From: Grimontia kaedaensis
GTDB lineage: Bacteria > Pseudomonadota > Gammaproteobacteria > Enterobacterales > Vibrionaceae
Direction: 5' to 3'
Length of the DNA: 64,000 nucleotides
NCBI RefSeq assembly: GCF_023746615.1
Contig: NZ_CP082275.1
Coordinates: forward strand, 1,116,001 to 1,180,000
Positions 8,800 through 17,405 of this stretch are shown here, piece after piece (the first letter of the stretch is position 1; each line of letters begins with the position of its first letter). The notes under the pieces were generated by a model that was not told the origin of the DNA, made no database searches, and was given only the letters and a program-made list of their open reading frames with translations. Made by a program: the position numbers and the translations under genes.

Positions 8800-9026
8800 A
8801 CTTCGTCCTTGTGCGTGATTTAACCGAAAAGATTCACTATGGCATAAAGCCCGCTCGGTTTACTTGTACGTGTTCAAGATTTTCTCCATTTTTAACTGGC
8901 ATAACTGTCAATAGGCGTTTCTTCCAGTTTCGAGTCACTTCTCGAATCAATGAATTCGAATGCGGGTTTGCATCAGATTTCTTTTAAAGTGACCTAAATC
9001 GATCAAAAAGTAACCAGGAGGGCGGT

Positions 9027-9878
9027 TTGAATCGAATTTCAATACGTTGGCTGTACCATTTGGTTATCTGGACGATCCTCGTCACGATGATGGTGTGTGT
9101 TGACGCCATCACTATCAAGGAAGATGCTGGAGTCTATGAGGAAATTATAGGGTTAGGGATTGGTTTATCTATGGCATTCGAGTGCTTTCGCTATGAAAGT
9201 ATGCGAATGGCAACCTGGCTCTGGATAGGCTGGCTCGTCTACGGTTTGGGTAATCTCTTCGATGTGCTTGATGAGTTGGTGTGCAGCGAGAAATTCAAAG
9301 TGCTTTATCTCGATACCAGCCTGACCATTATGGGAATGGTGCTTATCTCGTATGGCTTTTTGAAGCAAACCGTAGCCGGTGAAAAAATGATAGCGCGTTT
9401 GAGTGGCGAAGTAGCGGCGAACAAATCGCTGCGCGCCAAGCTATATAAAGATGCCAGGCTAGATGAACTCACCCAGTTAGGCAACCGCCGCGCCTGCTTT
9501 GAGCGTTTCTCCAAACTCGGCTTGATTACCCATCACCTTTACTACTTTGATCTTGATAAATTTAAGCAATGCAATGACACTCATGGCCACAGAGTCGGGG
9601 ACAAGGTGTTGGAAATCTTTGGCCGAAACTTATCGTCGATGTTTGGTACTCAGGCCGCTTTTCGGGTGGGTGGGGACGAATTTGTTGCCTTGAGCAAAAA
9701 AGAACATGATTTTAGGGAGCTTGCTGCTTCACTTTGTGTTGGCATTGCAGACTATGGTGTGGATGTCAGTATCGGCAGTGTTGAAGTGAAAGCTGATGCC
9801 AACATCGATGAACTGCTAAATCGTGCAGATGGTGAAATGTATAAAGCCAAATTCCGCCGTCAATCTCGCGCCTGCTGA
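9027..9878 (+). CDS. Membrane-bound diguanylate cyclase (GGDEF)
   Basis: The 283-residue protein has four predicted membrane helices (about 9-27, 35-52, 60-78, 92-112), a short linker helix, and a GGDEF domain (about 142-283). The active-site motif GGDEF is intact at 215-219, preceded by the conserved DELTQLGNRR and FDLDKFKQCND segments, so synthesis of cyclic di-GMP from two GTP is likely. No RxxD inhibitory site is seen ahead of the motif (GTQAAFRV), so product inhibition at that site may be absent. The start is TTG at 9027, chosen because AGGAGG stands six bases before it. The last 19 bases overlap the 3' end of the convergent YoaK-like gene. What the membrane part senses is unknown. Confidence 0.9.
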   Translation: MNRISIRWLYHLVIWTILVTMMVCVDAITIKEDAGVYEEIIGLGIGLSMAFECFRYESMRMATWLWIGWLVYGLGNLFDVLDELVCSEKFKVLYLDTSLTIMGMVLISYGFLKQTVAGEKMIARLSGEVAANKSLRAKLYKDARLDELTQLGNRRACFERFSKLGLITHHLYYFDLDKFKQCNDTHGHRVGDKVLEIFGRNLSSMFGTQAAFRVGGDEFVALSKKEHDFRELAASLCVGIADYGVDVSIGSVEVKADANIDELLNRADGEMYKAKFRRQSRAC

Positions 9879-10561
9879 TTGGGAGCGATTGCTTTAAGGT
9901 GGATCCTCGCTCTTCTCATATGAATACGATAGATCAGGGCCAATATCACGCAGATACTGGCGGGAAGTACAAAGGCCTTTTCTTTCAGCATAGGAAATAA
10001 AATGGCACTCAGAGTGCCGCCGAAGATAAACCCAATCGCAATCACAATAAATAAAACCAGTTTGCGTTGATTGAGAGGCTGTCCTCGTAGCCATGCCCCG
10101 AACATCAATCCCAAATCAGTGATGATCCCCGTAATGTGTGTGGTTCGCACAATTGCACCACTGTAACTAGTGACCAAGCCATTCTGGATGCCGCAAGCTG
10201 CAGCGGCGAAATACAAACCATACACCGTGCTCTGGCTCATTGGGTAAATGGCACCGAGCAGCAATGCTGCTTCCACAAGCAGAAGAAAATCATAGCGACG
10301 CCCCAGCGATAAGGTGCCATCTTTCAGGATCAAGCCAGAGAGCATGGCGCCACCGAAAAAGCCCGCAAGAATGCAAAGCAAGTGCACGAGTTTCACCGGG
10401 TGGCTGTTGATAATATCCGTACCGATCAAAGTTGCCGTTCCCGAAAGGTGTGAGATGGCCTGGTGCTCAAATCCGAGCATACCAATTCCATTAACAAAGC
10501 CGGCAGTCAACGCAAGAATAAATGCGCCGTACTCAACCCATTTGGGCAGTTTGGATATCAC
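9860..10561 (-). CDS. YoaK/DUF1275 family membrane protein
   Basis: The 233-residue protein has six or seven predicted membrane helices and the DUF1275 signatures: an N-terminal TAGFVNGIGM, SHLSGTATLIG near 38-48, and the central GIQNGLVTSYSGAIVRTTHITG near 124-145. DUF1275 proteins are inner-membrane proteins of unknown function. The gene is convergent with the GGDEF gene and overlaps its end by 19 bases. The family call is firm, the role unknown. Confidence 0.88.
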   Translation of the reverse strand: MISKLPKWVEYGAFILALTAGFVNGIGMLGFEHQAISHLSGTATLIGTDIINSHPVKLVHLLCILAGFFGGAMLSGLILKDGTLSLGRRYDFLLLVEAALLLGAIYPMSQSTVYGLYFAAAACGIQNGLVTSYSGAIVRTTHITGIITDLGLMFGAWLRGQPLNQRKLVLFIVIAIGFIFGGTLSAILFPMLKEKAFVLPASICVILALIYRIHMRRARIHLKAIAPNQQARD

Positions 10562-10697
10562 GCGAAAACCTTCATTGGAGTAGATGTGTAATGCGGGCTA
10601 TAGCCCCTAGGGAGCGGGAAGATTTTACCTCATTAGAGCAGCGTGCATGCGGCTTAGATCAAACACACATGCACATTTTTCTATGGCGCGGGAAGTT

Positions 10698-10985
10698 TCA
10701 GTTCAGCGGGGTGATAGTGACGTCGCCAAAAATCCTGCACTGACAGGCAAGTCGGCGCTTGTCGCCATCCATATCCAAATCATGTAACAGATCCTGCTCT
10801 TCCTCTGTTCGGGGACCGAGATTATTCATGCCGGATTCGACATCAATCAGGCAAGTTCCGCAAGCGGCAGAACGGCATCCAAAAGGCACCTCACTTTTGC
10901 CAGTATCTTCCAAATCAATCAGCGAACTGCCGCTGGAAAGCTCAACGCTGTTTCCGGTTTGTCCGAACGTCACTCTAGGCATCAT
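10698..10985 (-). CDS. [2Fe-2S] ferredoxin
   Basis: A plant-type ferredoxin of about 95 residues. Three cluster cysteines are in FGCRSAACGTCLIDV (Cys-x4-Cys-x2-Cys) and the fourth is in RRLACQC near the C-terminus. It would carry single electrons in the cytoplasm. The start at 10985 (ATG ATG CCT) is preferred because AGGGAG stands five bases before it; the longer reading frame to 11048 has no good ribosome site and a basic extension not typical of the family. It is transcribed divergently from the photolyase/cryptochrome gene 164 bases away, so the two may share control. Its redox partner cannot be read from the sequence. Confidence 0.85.
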   Translation of the reverse strand: MMPRVTFGQTGNSVELSSGSSLIDLEDTGKSEVPFGCRSAACGTCLIDVESGMNNLGPRTEEEQDLLHDLDMDGDKRRLACQCRIFGDVTITPLN

Positions 10986-11149
10986 AAGTCTCCCTGAAAG
11001 CCGTGATTTCATATTTGGAAATAGGTGCTTTTTAAAGCGTAGATTCAACGCTTTGATAATTCGAATTTATCGGTGCTACTCGATAGAAGGGAAGATCGAA
11101 CGTGTGATGGACTGCGTAAATAATCAAAACACTTAAACACGACCAATTC

Positions 11150-12640
11150 ATGCCCTCATCACCAAATCAAAACCGAGAAACGATCACCTTGGTCTGGCTT
11201 AAGCGCGATTTACGCTTGACCGACCACGCACCGCTGCAGGCGGCCATAGATTCGCGTTTACCCATCCTGTTGCTTTATGTCTACGAGCCAATGCTGCTCG
11301 GCGATGAACATTACTCAGAGCGCCACTGGCGTTTCGTTTGGCAATCGCTGGAAGACATGAATCGACAGCTTTTGCCGTTTGGCGGAAAAGTGTTGGTGGC
11401 GCAAGGTGATTGTATTGAAATGCTGGAAAATATTTCTTCGCAATTTGCCGTGAAAGCTATGTATTCCCATGAAGAAACCGGCTTGATGAAAACCTTTGAA
11501 CGCGACACGGAAGTCAAACGCTGGTGTAAAGAAAGAGCAATTGATTGGCAGGAATTTCAAACAGGGGCAGTTAAACGAGGAGCGATAAGCCGTGATGGAT
11601 GGGACAAAGCGTGGGACAAAACCATGCGGGCACCTATTGTTACGCCAGAGCTAAGTAACGCAACTTTCATCGATGAGGGAAACACTAATCTATCGAGTTT
11701 TTGTCCGCCTGAGTCGTGGCAACAAAAGCAAAAAGGGATGCAGACTGGTGGGGCGACACTAGCATGGCAAACGCTCCACAGTTTTTACGAAGGTCGTGGC
11801 AAAGACTACGCCTACAAAATTTCTAAACCTGCCGAAAGCCGCAACCATTGCTCGCGGCTCTCTCCGTATTTGGCTTGGGGAAACATCAGTGTCAGGGAGG
11901 TGTATCAGACACTCCTGCAGCACTGGAATGATAAGGGTTGGCGGCGGTCGCTTAGTGCCTTGTCATCCCGATTCCACTGGCATTGCCACTTCATCCAGAA
12001 ATTCGAAAGCGAATGCAACATGGAGTTTCGCCATGTAAACCGCGGCTATGAAGCCTTCCCCTACAGAAAGGATGAAGAAGTTTTCAGGGACCTTGAATAT
12101 TGGAAGCAAGGAATGACAGGCTACCCGCTGGTGGATGCCTGCATGCGCTGCCTTCATGCGACCGGTTACATCAACTTTCGGATGCGCTCCATGTTGGTGA
12201 GCTTCCTATGTCATCACCTGAATATTGACTGGCGATTGGGGGTGAAGCACTTGGCGGGTCTTTTTCTGGATTTCGAACCTGGTATTCACTATGCACAATT
12301 CCAAATGCAAGCCAGCGTGACGGGTACCAACACTATCCGCATATACAATCCCACCAAACAAGCAGAAGAGCATGACCCCGAGGCCGCTTTCATCTACCGC
12401 TGGCTACCCGAGCTAAGAAACGTACCAGCACCACTAGTTTTCGAACCTTGGCTTCTAACGCCCATGGAACAACAAATGTATGGCGTCAGTATTGGGGACG
12501 ATGGCGACTATCCGCAGCCTTGCTTGACGCTAGAAACTGCGGCTAAAGAAGCCCGTGACAGGCTATGGAGCTGGAAAAAACGTCCTGAAGTGAAAAAGGA
12601 AAGTAAGCGGATCCTTGCGGTGCATGTGAGGCCGGAGTGA
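11150..12640 (+). CDS. Photolyase/cryptochrome family flavoprotein
   Basis: The 496-residue protein has an N-terminal antenna (PHR) domain with the family start LVWLKRDLRLTDHAPL and a C-terminal FAD-binding domain. The latter shows the conserved TGYINFRMRSMLVSFLCHHL and HYAQFQMQASVTGTNTIRIYNP segments. Photolyases use blue light and reduced FAD to split pyrimidine dimers, while cryptochromes of the same fold signal light. The C-terminal part, with QASVTGTNTIRIYNP and a WLPEL segment, resembles the group of bacterial cryptochrome/photolyase proteins distinct from classic PhrB, so repair activity is not certain. The ATG at 11150 has no good ribosome site, but no other start is plausible. A ferredoxin gene lies divergently upstream. 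Confidence 0.88.
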   Translation: MPSSPNQNRETITLVWLKRDLRLTDHAPLQAAIDSRLPILLLYVYEPMLLGDEHYSERHWRFVWQSLEDMNRQLLPFGGKVLVAQGDCIEMLENISSQFAVKAMYSHEETGLMKTFERDTEVKRWCKERAIDWQEFQTGAVKRGAISRDGWDKAWDKTMRAPIVTPELSNATFIDEGNTNLSSFCPPESWQQKQKGMQTGGATLAWQTLHSFYEGRGKDYAYKISKPAESRNHCSRLSPYLAWGNISVREVYQTLLQHWNDKGWRRSLSALSSRFHWHCHFIQKFESECNMEFRHVNRGYEAFPYRKDEEVFRDLEYWKQGMTGYPLVDACMRCLHATGYINFRMRSMLVSFLCHHLNIDWRLGVKHLAGLFLDFEPGIHYAQFQMQASVTGTNTIRIYNPTKQAEEHDPEAAFIYRWLPELRNVPAPLVFEPWLLTPMEQQMYGVSIGDDGDYPQPCLTLETAAKEARDRLWSWKKRPEVKKESKRILAVHVRPE

Positions 12641-12730
12641 CTTTTGTTGTTGATACAGTCGTCAAAGAAATGAGCATATATCGTTTGCTGTGCTATTTGT
12701 TTTTATAAGGCAATTGAACAAGGTACCGCT

Positions 12731-13837
12731 ATGTCATCCCATTCTTCCGATTCTGAAATATCTGTTGTGCAAACCAGTATCGTTAGTCTTGTCCAACATT
12801 TAGCCCGTCGAAAAGACCTGGATTTTTCTGAATGGGTGAGGGAGTTACTTCAAATTGCGGCGTGGCAATTCGACGCTGACAGCGCTTGTCTCTCCCGCAT
12901 CGACAATCTGGAGTTGGAAGTGGTGGAGTGTTATTCAAACGGCAGCGTGTTATCAAAAAAAGCAGGTGATGTCGTCGCATTGGGCAGCACGTTTTGTAGT
13001 GTGACTGCTGGCATGGAAGGGCCGCTAATGGCACCGGACACTCGAAAGCACGAAAAGCTTTCTGGTCATCCGGGCGTTAACCGATTGCCCACTGCGTATT
13101 GGGGCGTAGCGATCTATTTCGGCGGAACGGTGTGGGGAACGCTGAGTGTGATGGCAGAGGCGGATGGCAGTCCACATCCTGATAGTGACAGCGTTCTTAC
13201 GCTGCTGGCAGGCATTCTGGAGTTAAAGTTAGAAAATGAGGAATACCGTGAAGAGCTCAACGGTGCTCGTGAATCTTACCGTCAGCTCAGTGAACGTCTC
13301 GAAAACCTCCAGCAAGTGGATATACTGACCGAGCTGCCAAGCCGCCGTGCGCTGTTTGACTATTTGTACCGTGAGCTGAACCAGTTAATCCGTCGCGACG
13401 GCGAAGGCGCGATTGCACTGGTGGATATCGATTTCTTCCGTATGCTCAACGAAAAGCATGGTCATGAAGAGGGTGATCGTATTCTGAAAGGGGTAGCAAC
13501 AGCGCTTAGGCAAGCTGTGCGTAACTATGACTATGTGGCACGCTACAGCGGCGAGCAGTTCTTAGTTTGGCTGCCGGACACCTTGCAGTCAGAAGTTGTG
13601 AAAGTGTGCGAGCGTATGTCGGAAAATGTTGCCTTGTGTGCAATAGACAATAAACCCGTGACCATCAGTATTGGCTACTGCGCGTTTCGGAGTGACAGTG
13701 AGAAGCAAATTCCGTATGCCCGTGCTGTCGACAAGCTGATTAACCTCGCCCACAATGCCCTAAAAGATGCTAAGGACAAGGGCAGAAACTGTGCCATGTC
13801 AGCGTCGAGGCGCCCAGTAACCATTACATCGTTGTAA
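12731..13837 (+). CDS. GAF-GGDEF protein with SGEQF active-site variant
   Basis: The 368-residue soluble protein has a GAF-like sensory domain (about 25-165), a coiled-coil linker (about 168-197) and a GGDEF domain (about 198-355). The GGDEF motif reads SGEQF at 273-277: the first Gly is Ser, often tolerated, but the metal-binding second acid is Gln. The inhibitory-site motif RxxD is present as RNYD at 264-267, exactly five residues before the motif. The family rule would make this a weak or inactive cyclase that could still bind cyclic di-GMP. The upstream bases AAGGTACCGCT provide a weak ribosome site. A relic of another GGDEF C-terminus lies just downstream. Confidence 0.85.
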   Translation: MSSHSSDSEISVVQTSIVSLVQHLARRKDLDFSEWVRELLQIAAWQFDADSACLSRIDNLELEVVECYSNGSVLSKKAGDVVALGSTFCSVTAGMEGPLMAPDTRKHEKLSGHPGVNRLPTAYWGVAIYFGGTVWGTLSVMAEADGSPHPDSDSVLTLLAGILELKLENEEYREELNGARESYRQLSERLENLQQVDILTELPSRRALFDYLYRELNQLIRRDGEGAIALVDIDFFRMLNEKHGHEEGDRILKGVATALRQAVRNYDYVARYSGEQFLVWLPDTLQSEVVKVCERMSENVALCAIDNKPVTISIGYCAFRSDSEKQIPYARAVDKLINLAHNALKDAKDKGRNCAMSASRRPVTITSL

Positions 13838-13839
13838 TT

Positions 13840-13956
13840 TGTCCTTTACGCGTGATTGGCAACTTAGTTGCCCGTGCTGACCGAATGCTGTGTCAAGCCA
13901 AAAGCAGCGGCCGAAACCGCTTTGAATCTATCAACAGCGATACTCTGCTTAAATAG
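13840..13956 (+). pseudogene. Relic of a GGDEF-domain C-terminus
   Basis: In a frame different from the preceding gene, the segment encodes NLVARADRMLCQAKSSGRN followed by RFESINSDTLLK and a stop at 13954. This is the standard C-terminal helix of a diguanylate cyclase (compare RADQALYQAKxxGRN in intact proteins). There is no start or upstream domain, so it is the last 30 or so codons of a lost second GGDEF gene or of a partial duplication. Confidence 0.65.
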
Positions 13957-13978
13957 CCCGCCTGAACAAACGAACAAA

Positions 13979-14461
13979 TCAACGGTACAGATAGACAGAC
14001 AGAAAATAGTTTATCTGATCGTTGATGTACTTTACCGCTTTCTGTCGGTCGCTCGATTCCCCACCCTCAGTAATATCCCACGGAATAAACTTTACATACT
14101 TTGGCAGAGGTTTGCCTGATTGAACCGAAGCGGGATTTAACGCAATCAAATAATCCACATTATTGCGGTTGTAGGCTTCTATAGGATGGAAATGCTTATC
14201 TGAACAGGCAATATTGTACTGCCTCAAAGCCTGACAGGCATTGGCGACATCGCAACTGGCACTGGTGTAGGCACTGTAGCTATCAAAATGACTGTCTGCT
14301 TTATGTGCCAAAATCGCGCCTGCCACTAAGGAATAACCTTCTTGACCGTCACACAGGAAAAGGACGGTTGGTTTGTGTTTCAAGCGAACGTCATGATCGG
14401 CAAGCGATGACGAACCAACGCTGGATGAGGGGCTTGAGCCAACTGAGGCGGGTTGAGCCAT
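13979..14461 (-). CDS. LMW phosphatase/arsenate-reductase-fold protein with altered P-loop
   Basis: The 160-residue protein begins with a Ser-rich, probably disordered stretch (about 1-28), then VLFLCDGQEGYSLVAGAIL. This matches the first strand, P-loop and helix of low-molecular-weight tyrosine phosphatases and thioredoxin-type arsenate reductases (FVCxxNxxRSxxAE). The Cys is kept, but the essential Arg of C-x5-R-S is Tyr, so classical phosphatase chemistry is unlikely. The C-terminal NNVDYLIALNPASV and KFIPWDITEGGE match the D-loop region of the fold. It is transcribed divergently from pstS across a Pho-box region and could respond to phosphate starvation; that link is inference. Confidence 0.65.
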   Translation of the reverse strand: MAQPASVGSSPSSSVGSSSLADHDVRLKHKPTVLFLCDGQEGYSLVAGAILAHKADSHFDSYSAYTSASCDVANACQALRQYNIACSDKHFHPIEAYNRNNVDYLIALNPASVQSGKPLPKYVKFIPWDITEGGESSDRQKAVKYINDQINYFLSVYLYR

Positions 14462-14874
14462 ATCTTTACTCTCTTTTATTTATCGGAGTGTTGGAAGCGA
14501 CAGCGTTGCTATGCACAATCAGCTCTAATTCACGGGATTCAGATGGCTTGGGCATATAGCTGTGCTTCTCTTGTGCCAATCAGCAAGCGAAATTCCGCGA
14601 TAAAGCGTTGTCGATACGGCAAAAAAGACAGTTGCGGCGAGGGTGAGGCACGGAAATAAACTAGGCAGGAATTATGTCAAAGCGATGAAGGATGGGTGTC
14701 ATTGATATTTCAATTAAGTGACATTACGCCCTGTAATTAAATGTTCACATTTCATTAAGGTTAGTGTCACAAGCGATCTCTAATTTTGATAGCAGGTTTT
14801 GATAAGAAATCGAATAACGGTCAGTGAGGACACTGACAGTTGAACTCAAAAAAACTATCGACTTGGAGGTTGAT
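14462..14874. other. Divergent intergenic region upstream of pstS
   Basis: About 410 bases between the divergent phosphatase-like gene and pstS. The half nearer pstS is AT-rich and contains repeated TGTCA(T/C)-type heptamers (near 14697, 14731 and 14764) expected of PhoB binding. The other half shows nothing recognisable. Confidence 0.5.
14731..14748 (+). promoter_or_regulatory. Pho box upstream of pstS
   Basis: CTGTAAT-TAAA-TGTTCAC fits the PhoB box design of two 7-base direct repeats (CTGTCAT-like) separated by four A/T bases. Further half-sites GTGTCAT (14697) and GTGTCAC (14764) flank it. It lies about 130 bases before the pstS start, consistent with phosphate-starvation induction by PhoB. 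Confidence 0.6.
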
Positions 14875-15915
14875 GTGAAACTTAAGGCTCTGATTGCGGC
14901 ATCGACAGTATGCCTGTCAGTATTCGCTGCGAATAACGCTGCTGCAGCGACTCGTGACTACATTAGCATTGTTGGTTCTTCAACAGTGTACCCGTTTGCT
15001 ACCGTTGTAGCTGAACGCTTTGGTCGCACTTCAGAATTCTCTGTACCGAAAATCGAATCTACCGGTTCTGGCGGTGGTCTGAAACTGTTCTGTGCAGGTG
15101 TGGGTGAAAACACCCCAGACATCACTAACGCATCGCGCAAAATCAAAAGCTCTGAAATCGAGCTGTGTGCAAAGAACGGCGTTAAAGACATCACTGAAAT
15201 CAAAGTAGGTTACGACGGCATCGCTTTCGCTAACTCTAAAAAGTCTGAGCAGTTCGATATCTCTCTGAAAGATCTTTTCACTGCACTGGCTAAAGTTGTT
15301 CCCGATGCGAACGGCAACCTCATCGAAAACCCGAACAAAACCTGGAAAGACGTTAACCCTTCTCTTCCAGCGACCAAAATTGAAGTTCTGGGCCCACCAC
15401 CAACGTCTGGTACTCGCGATGCATTCGTAGAGCTGGCAATGGAAGGCGGCTGTAAGCAATACCCAGAGCTGAAAGCGATGAAGAAGCAAGACAAGAAGAA
15501 GTACAAAGCAGTTTGTCACGGCATTCGTGAAGATGGCGCGTTCATCGAAGCGGGTGAGAACGACAACCTGATCGTACAGAAACTGGACGCGAACCCTAAC
15601 GCATTCGGCATCTTCGGTTACAGCTTCCTCGAGCAAAACTCTGACAAAGTTCAGGGTGCGAAAATCGGTGGTGTAGTACCAACGTTTGATGCGATTGGTG
15701 ACGGCTCTTACCCAGTATCTCGTTCGCTTTACTTCTACGTGAAAAACGCACACGCAGATGTGATTCCTGGCCTGAAAGATTACGTAACGGCCTTCACTTC
15801 TGAAGATGCGATTGGTGACGAAGGTTACCTGACTGACCGTGGTCTGATTCCGCTGTCAGCGCGTGATTGGAAACTGGTTCGTAACGACGCGGTTGGTTTG
15901 AAACCAAACCTGTAA
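14875..15915 (+). CDS. pstS: Phosphate ABC transporter, periplasmic phosphate-binding protein
   Basis: PstS captures inorganic phosphate in the periplasm and delivers it to PstCA. The 346-residue protein starts with a signal peptide (MKLKALIAASTVCLSVFAAN then NAAAA). Next comes the phosphate-binding-protein fold with ISIVGSSTVYPFA near the mature N-terminus, ESTGSGGGLKLFCAG and PPTSGTRDAFVELA, whose Ser, Arg and Asp side chains contact phosphate in relatives. The start is GTG at 14875 because GGAGG lies five bases upstream; the open frame 17 codons further up would destroy the signal peptide. It is first in pstSCAB, behind a Pho box. A hairpin after the stop may allow pstS to be expressed above the transporter genes. 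Confidence 0.95.
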   Translation: MKLKALIAASTVCLSVFAANNAAAATRDYISIVGSSTVYPFATVVAERFGRTSEFSVPKIESTGSGGGLKLFCAGVGENTPDITNASRKIKSSEIELCAKNGVKDITEIKVGYDGIAFANSKKSEQFDISLKDLFTALAKVVPDANGNLIENPNKTWKDVNPSLPATKIEVLGPPPTSGTRDAFVELAMEGGCKQYPELKAMKKQDKKKYKAVCHGIREDGAFIEAGENDNLIVQKLDANPNAFGIFGYSFLEQNSDKVQGAKIGGVVPTFDAIGDGSYPVSRSLYFYVKNAHADVIPGLKDYVTAFTSEDAIGDEGYLTDRGLIPLSARDWKLVRNDAVGLKPNL

Positions 15916-15927
15916 GTTACCAACCCG

Positions 15928-15961
15928 AGGTGGTGCACTTTTTAAGGTGCACCACCTTTTG
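15928..15961 (+). terminator. Intra-operon hairpin between pstS and pstC
   Basis: AGGTGGTGCAC (15928-15938) and GTGCACCACCT (15947-15957) form a perfect 11-bp stem followed by only four T. It may act as a partial terminator or as a 3' stabilising stem, either of which would raise pstS mRNA relative to pstCAB. Confidence 0.6.
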
Positions 15962-16022
15962 CTGTATTTGCCCGAATCGAATTGAAACTCGGTTTGGGTA
16001 AAAAAGGATTTAAGGAATACGG

Positions 16023-17405
16023 ATGCAGACGTCCACATTGATGGTGATAGTCGCGCTGTTTGCAATAAGCGCTTTTGTACTCGCCAAAAAACGCTCCAGG
16101 GAAGTGGCTACCATTGAAGGTGGTTTGAAAAAACTTCACTCCCGACCAGCCTACTATGGTTCCTTTGCTGCAATTTTAGCAGCGGTGCCTGCGGTGATTC
16201 TTCTTCTGATCTGGCAAGCCATAGAACCTAGTCTGGTTCACTCTCTGGTGATGGCCCAGATCCCGTCATCCACGCTACAAGCGCACGAAAGTATGACACT
16301 GCTTTACAGCCAAATCGTGCACATTGCGAATGGCGTTTTAAAGACCGAAGATCCGGCGCTGCTTGCAGCATCAGAACACTACCACCACCTACAAAGTATC
16401 GGACTGACACTGAGATGGGTAGCAGTACTGACTGCGTCTCTGGTAGGTTTGGCGGCTGGCTGGCGAATGGTTCGGCCAAAGCTCAAGGCGCGCCACTATG
16501 TGGAAAAATGCCTGCAAATATTCCTGATGTTCTGTTCAACATTGGCGATCCTGACGACGGCAGGCATCGTGCTTTCTGTGTTGTTCGAAGCGATTCGCTT
16601 TTTCCAGATTATCCCGGTCACGGACTTCCTGTTCGGAACGCAATGGTCACCGCAGATTGCCCTGCGTGCAGACCAACAAGGTGCAAGCGGCGCATTTGGT
16701 GCGATTCCGCTGTTCACTGGTACCTTGATGATTTCCTTTATCGCCATGTGTATTGCAGCCCCCATCGGTTTGATGAGTGCGATTTACCTGGCCGAATATG
16801 CCACGCCACGGGTGCGCAATATCGTTAAACCTATTCTGGAAATCCTCGCGGGTATTCCAACCGTGGTTTACGGCTTTTTTGCTGCGCTGACGGCTGCACC
16901 TTTTATCCGCGATGTGGCCGAATCGATTGGACTGAGCAATGTTTCCTCGGAAAGTGCGTTGGCAGCAGGTGCCGTCATGGGCGTGATGATCATTCCTTTT
17001 GTTTCATCACTGTCTGATGACGTGATTACCGCAGTGCCCCAGTCTCTTCGTGATGGCTCACTTGGCCTCGGTGCGACACGTTCAGAAACCATTCGCAAAG
17101 TCGTGTTACCCGCGGCGCTCCCAGGCATCGTGGGTGGTTTGTTACTTGCCGTTTCACGTGCGATTGGTGAAACCATGATCGTGGTGATGGCCGCAGGCTT
17201 GTCGGCAAACCTCACTGCTAACCCGCTGGATTCTGTCACTACCGTCACCGTTCAAATCGTGACCTTGCTGGTGGGTGACCAAGAGTTTGACAGCCCTAAA
17301 ACGCTGGCTGCGTTCGCACTGGGCCTGACATTGTTCGTTGTAACACTGGCGCTTAACTTTGTTGCACTTCGAATCGTGAAGAAATATCGAGAGCAGTATG
17401 ACTGA
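16023..17405 (+). CDS. pstC: Phosphate ABC transporter permease PstC
   Basis: PstC forms, with PstA, the inner-membrane channel for phosphate. The 460-residue protein is longer than the E. coli form (about 320) because of an N-terminal extension with additional helices and a periplasmic segment (about 55-140). The core permease domain has about six helices. It contains the ABC-contact loop AVPQSLRDGSLGLGATRSETIRK, split here as SLRDGSLGLGATRSE, and the binding-protein-dependent transport signature near 350-400. The stop codon overlaps the pstA start by eight bases (ATGACTGA), indicating translational coupling. Confidence 0.93.
   Translation: MQTSTLMVIVALFAISAFVLAKKRSREVATIEGGLKKLHSRPAYYGSFAAILAAVPAVILLLIWQAIEPSLVHSLVMAQIPSSTLQAHESMTLLYSQIVHIANGVLKTEDPALLAASEHYHHLQSIGLTLRWVAVLTASLVGLAAGWRMVRPKLKARHYVEKCLQIFLMFCSTLAILTTAGIVLSVLFEAIRFFQIIPVTDFLFGTQWSPQIALRADQQGASGAFGAIPLFTGTLMISFIAMCIAAPIGLMSAIYLAEYATPRVRNIVKPILEILAGIPTVVYGFFAALTAAPFIRDVAESIGLSNVSSESALAAGAVMGVMIIPFVSSLSDDVITAVPQSLRDGSLGLGATRSETIRKVVLPAALPGIVGGLLLAVSRAIGETMIVVMAAGLSANLTANPLDSVTTVTVQIVTLLVGDQEFDSPKTLAAFALGLTLFVVTLALNFVALRIVKKYREQYD

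Noticed and set aside
15031..15753. 240-codon antisense frame opposite pstS
   Set aside because: Shadow of a highly biased gene; Cys/Phe/Arg/Val-rich composition with no known domain.
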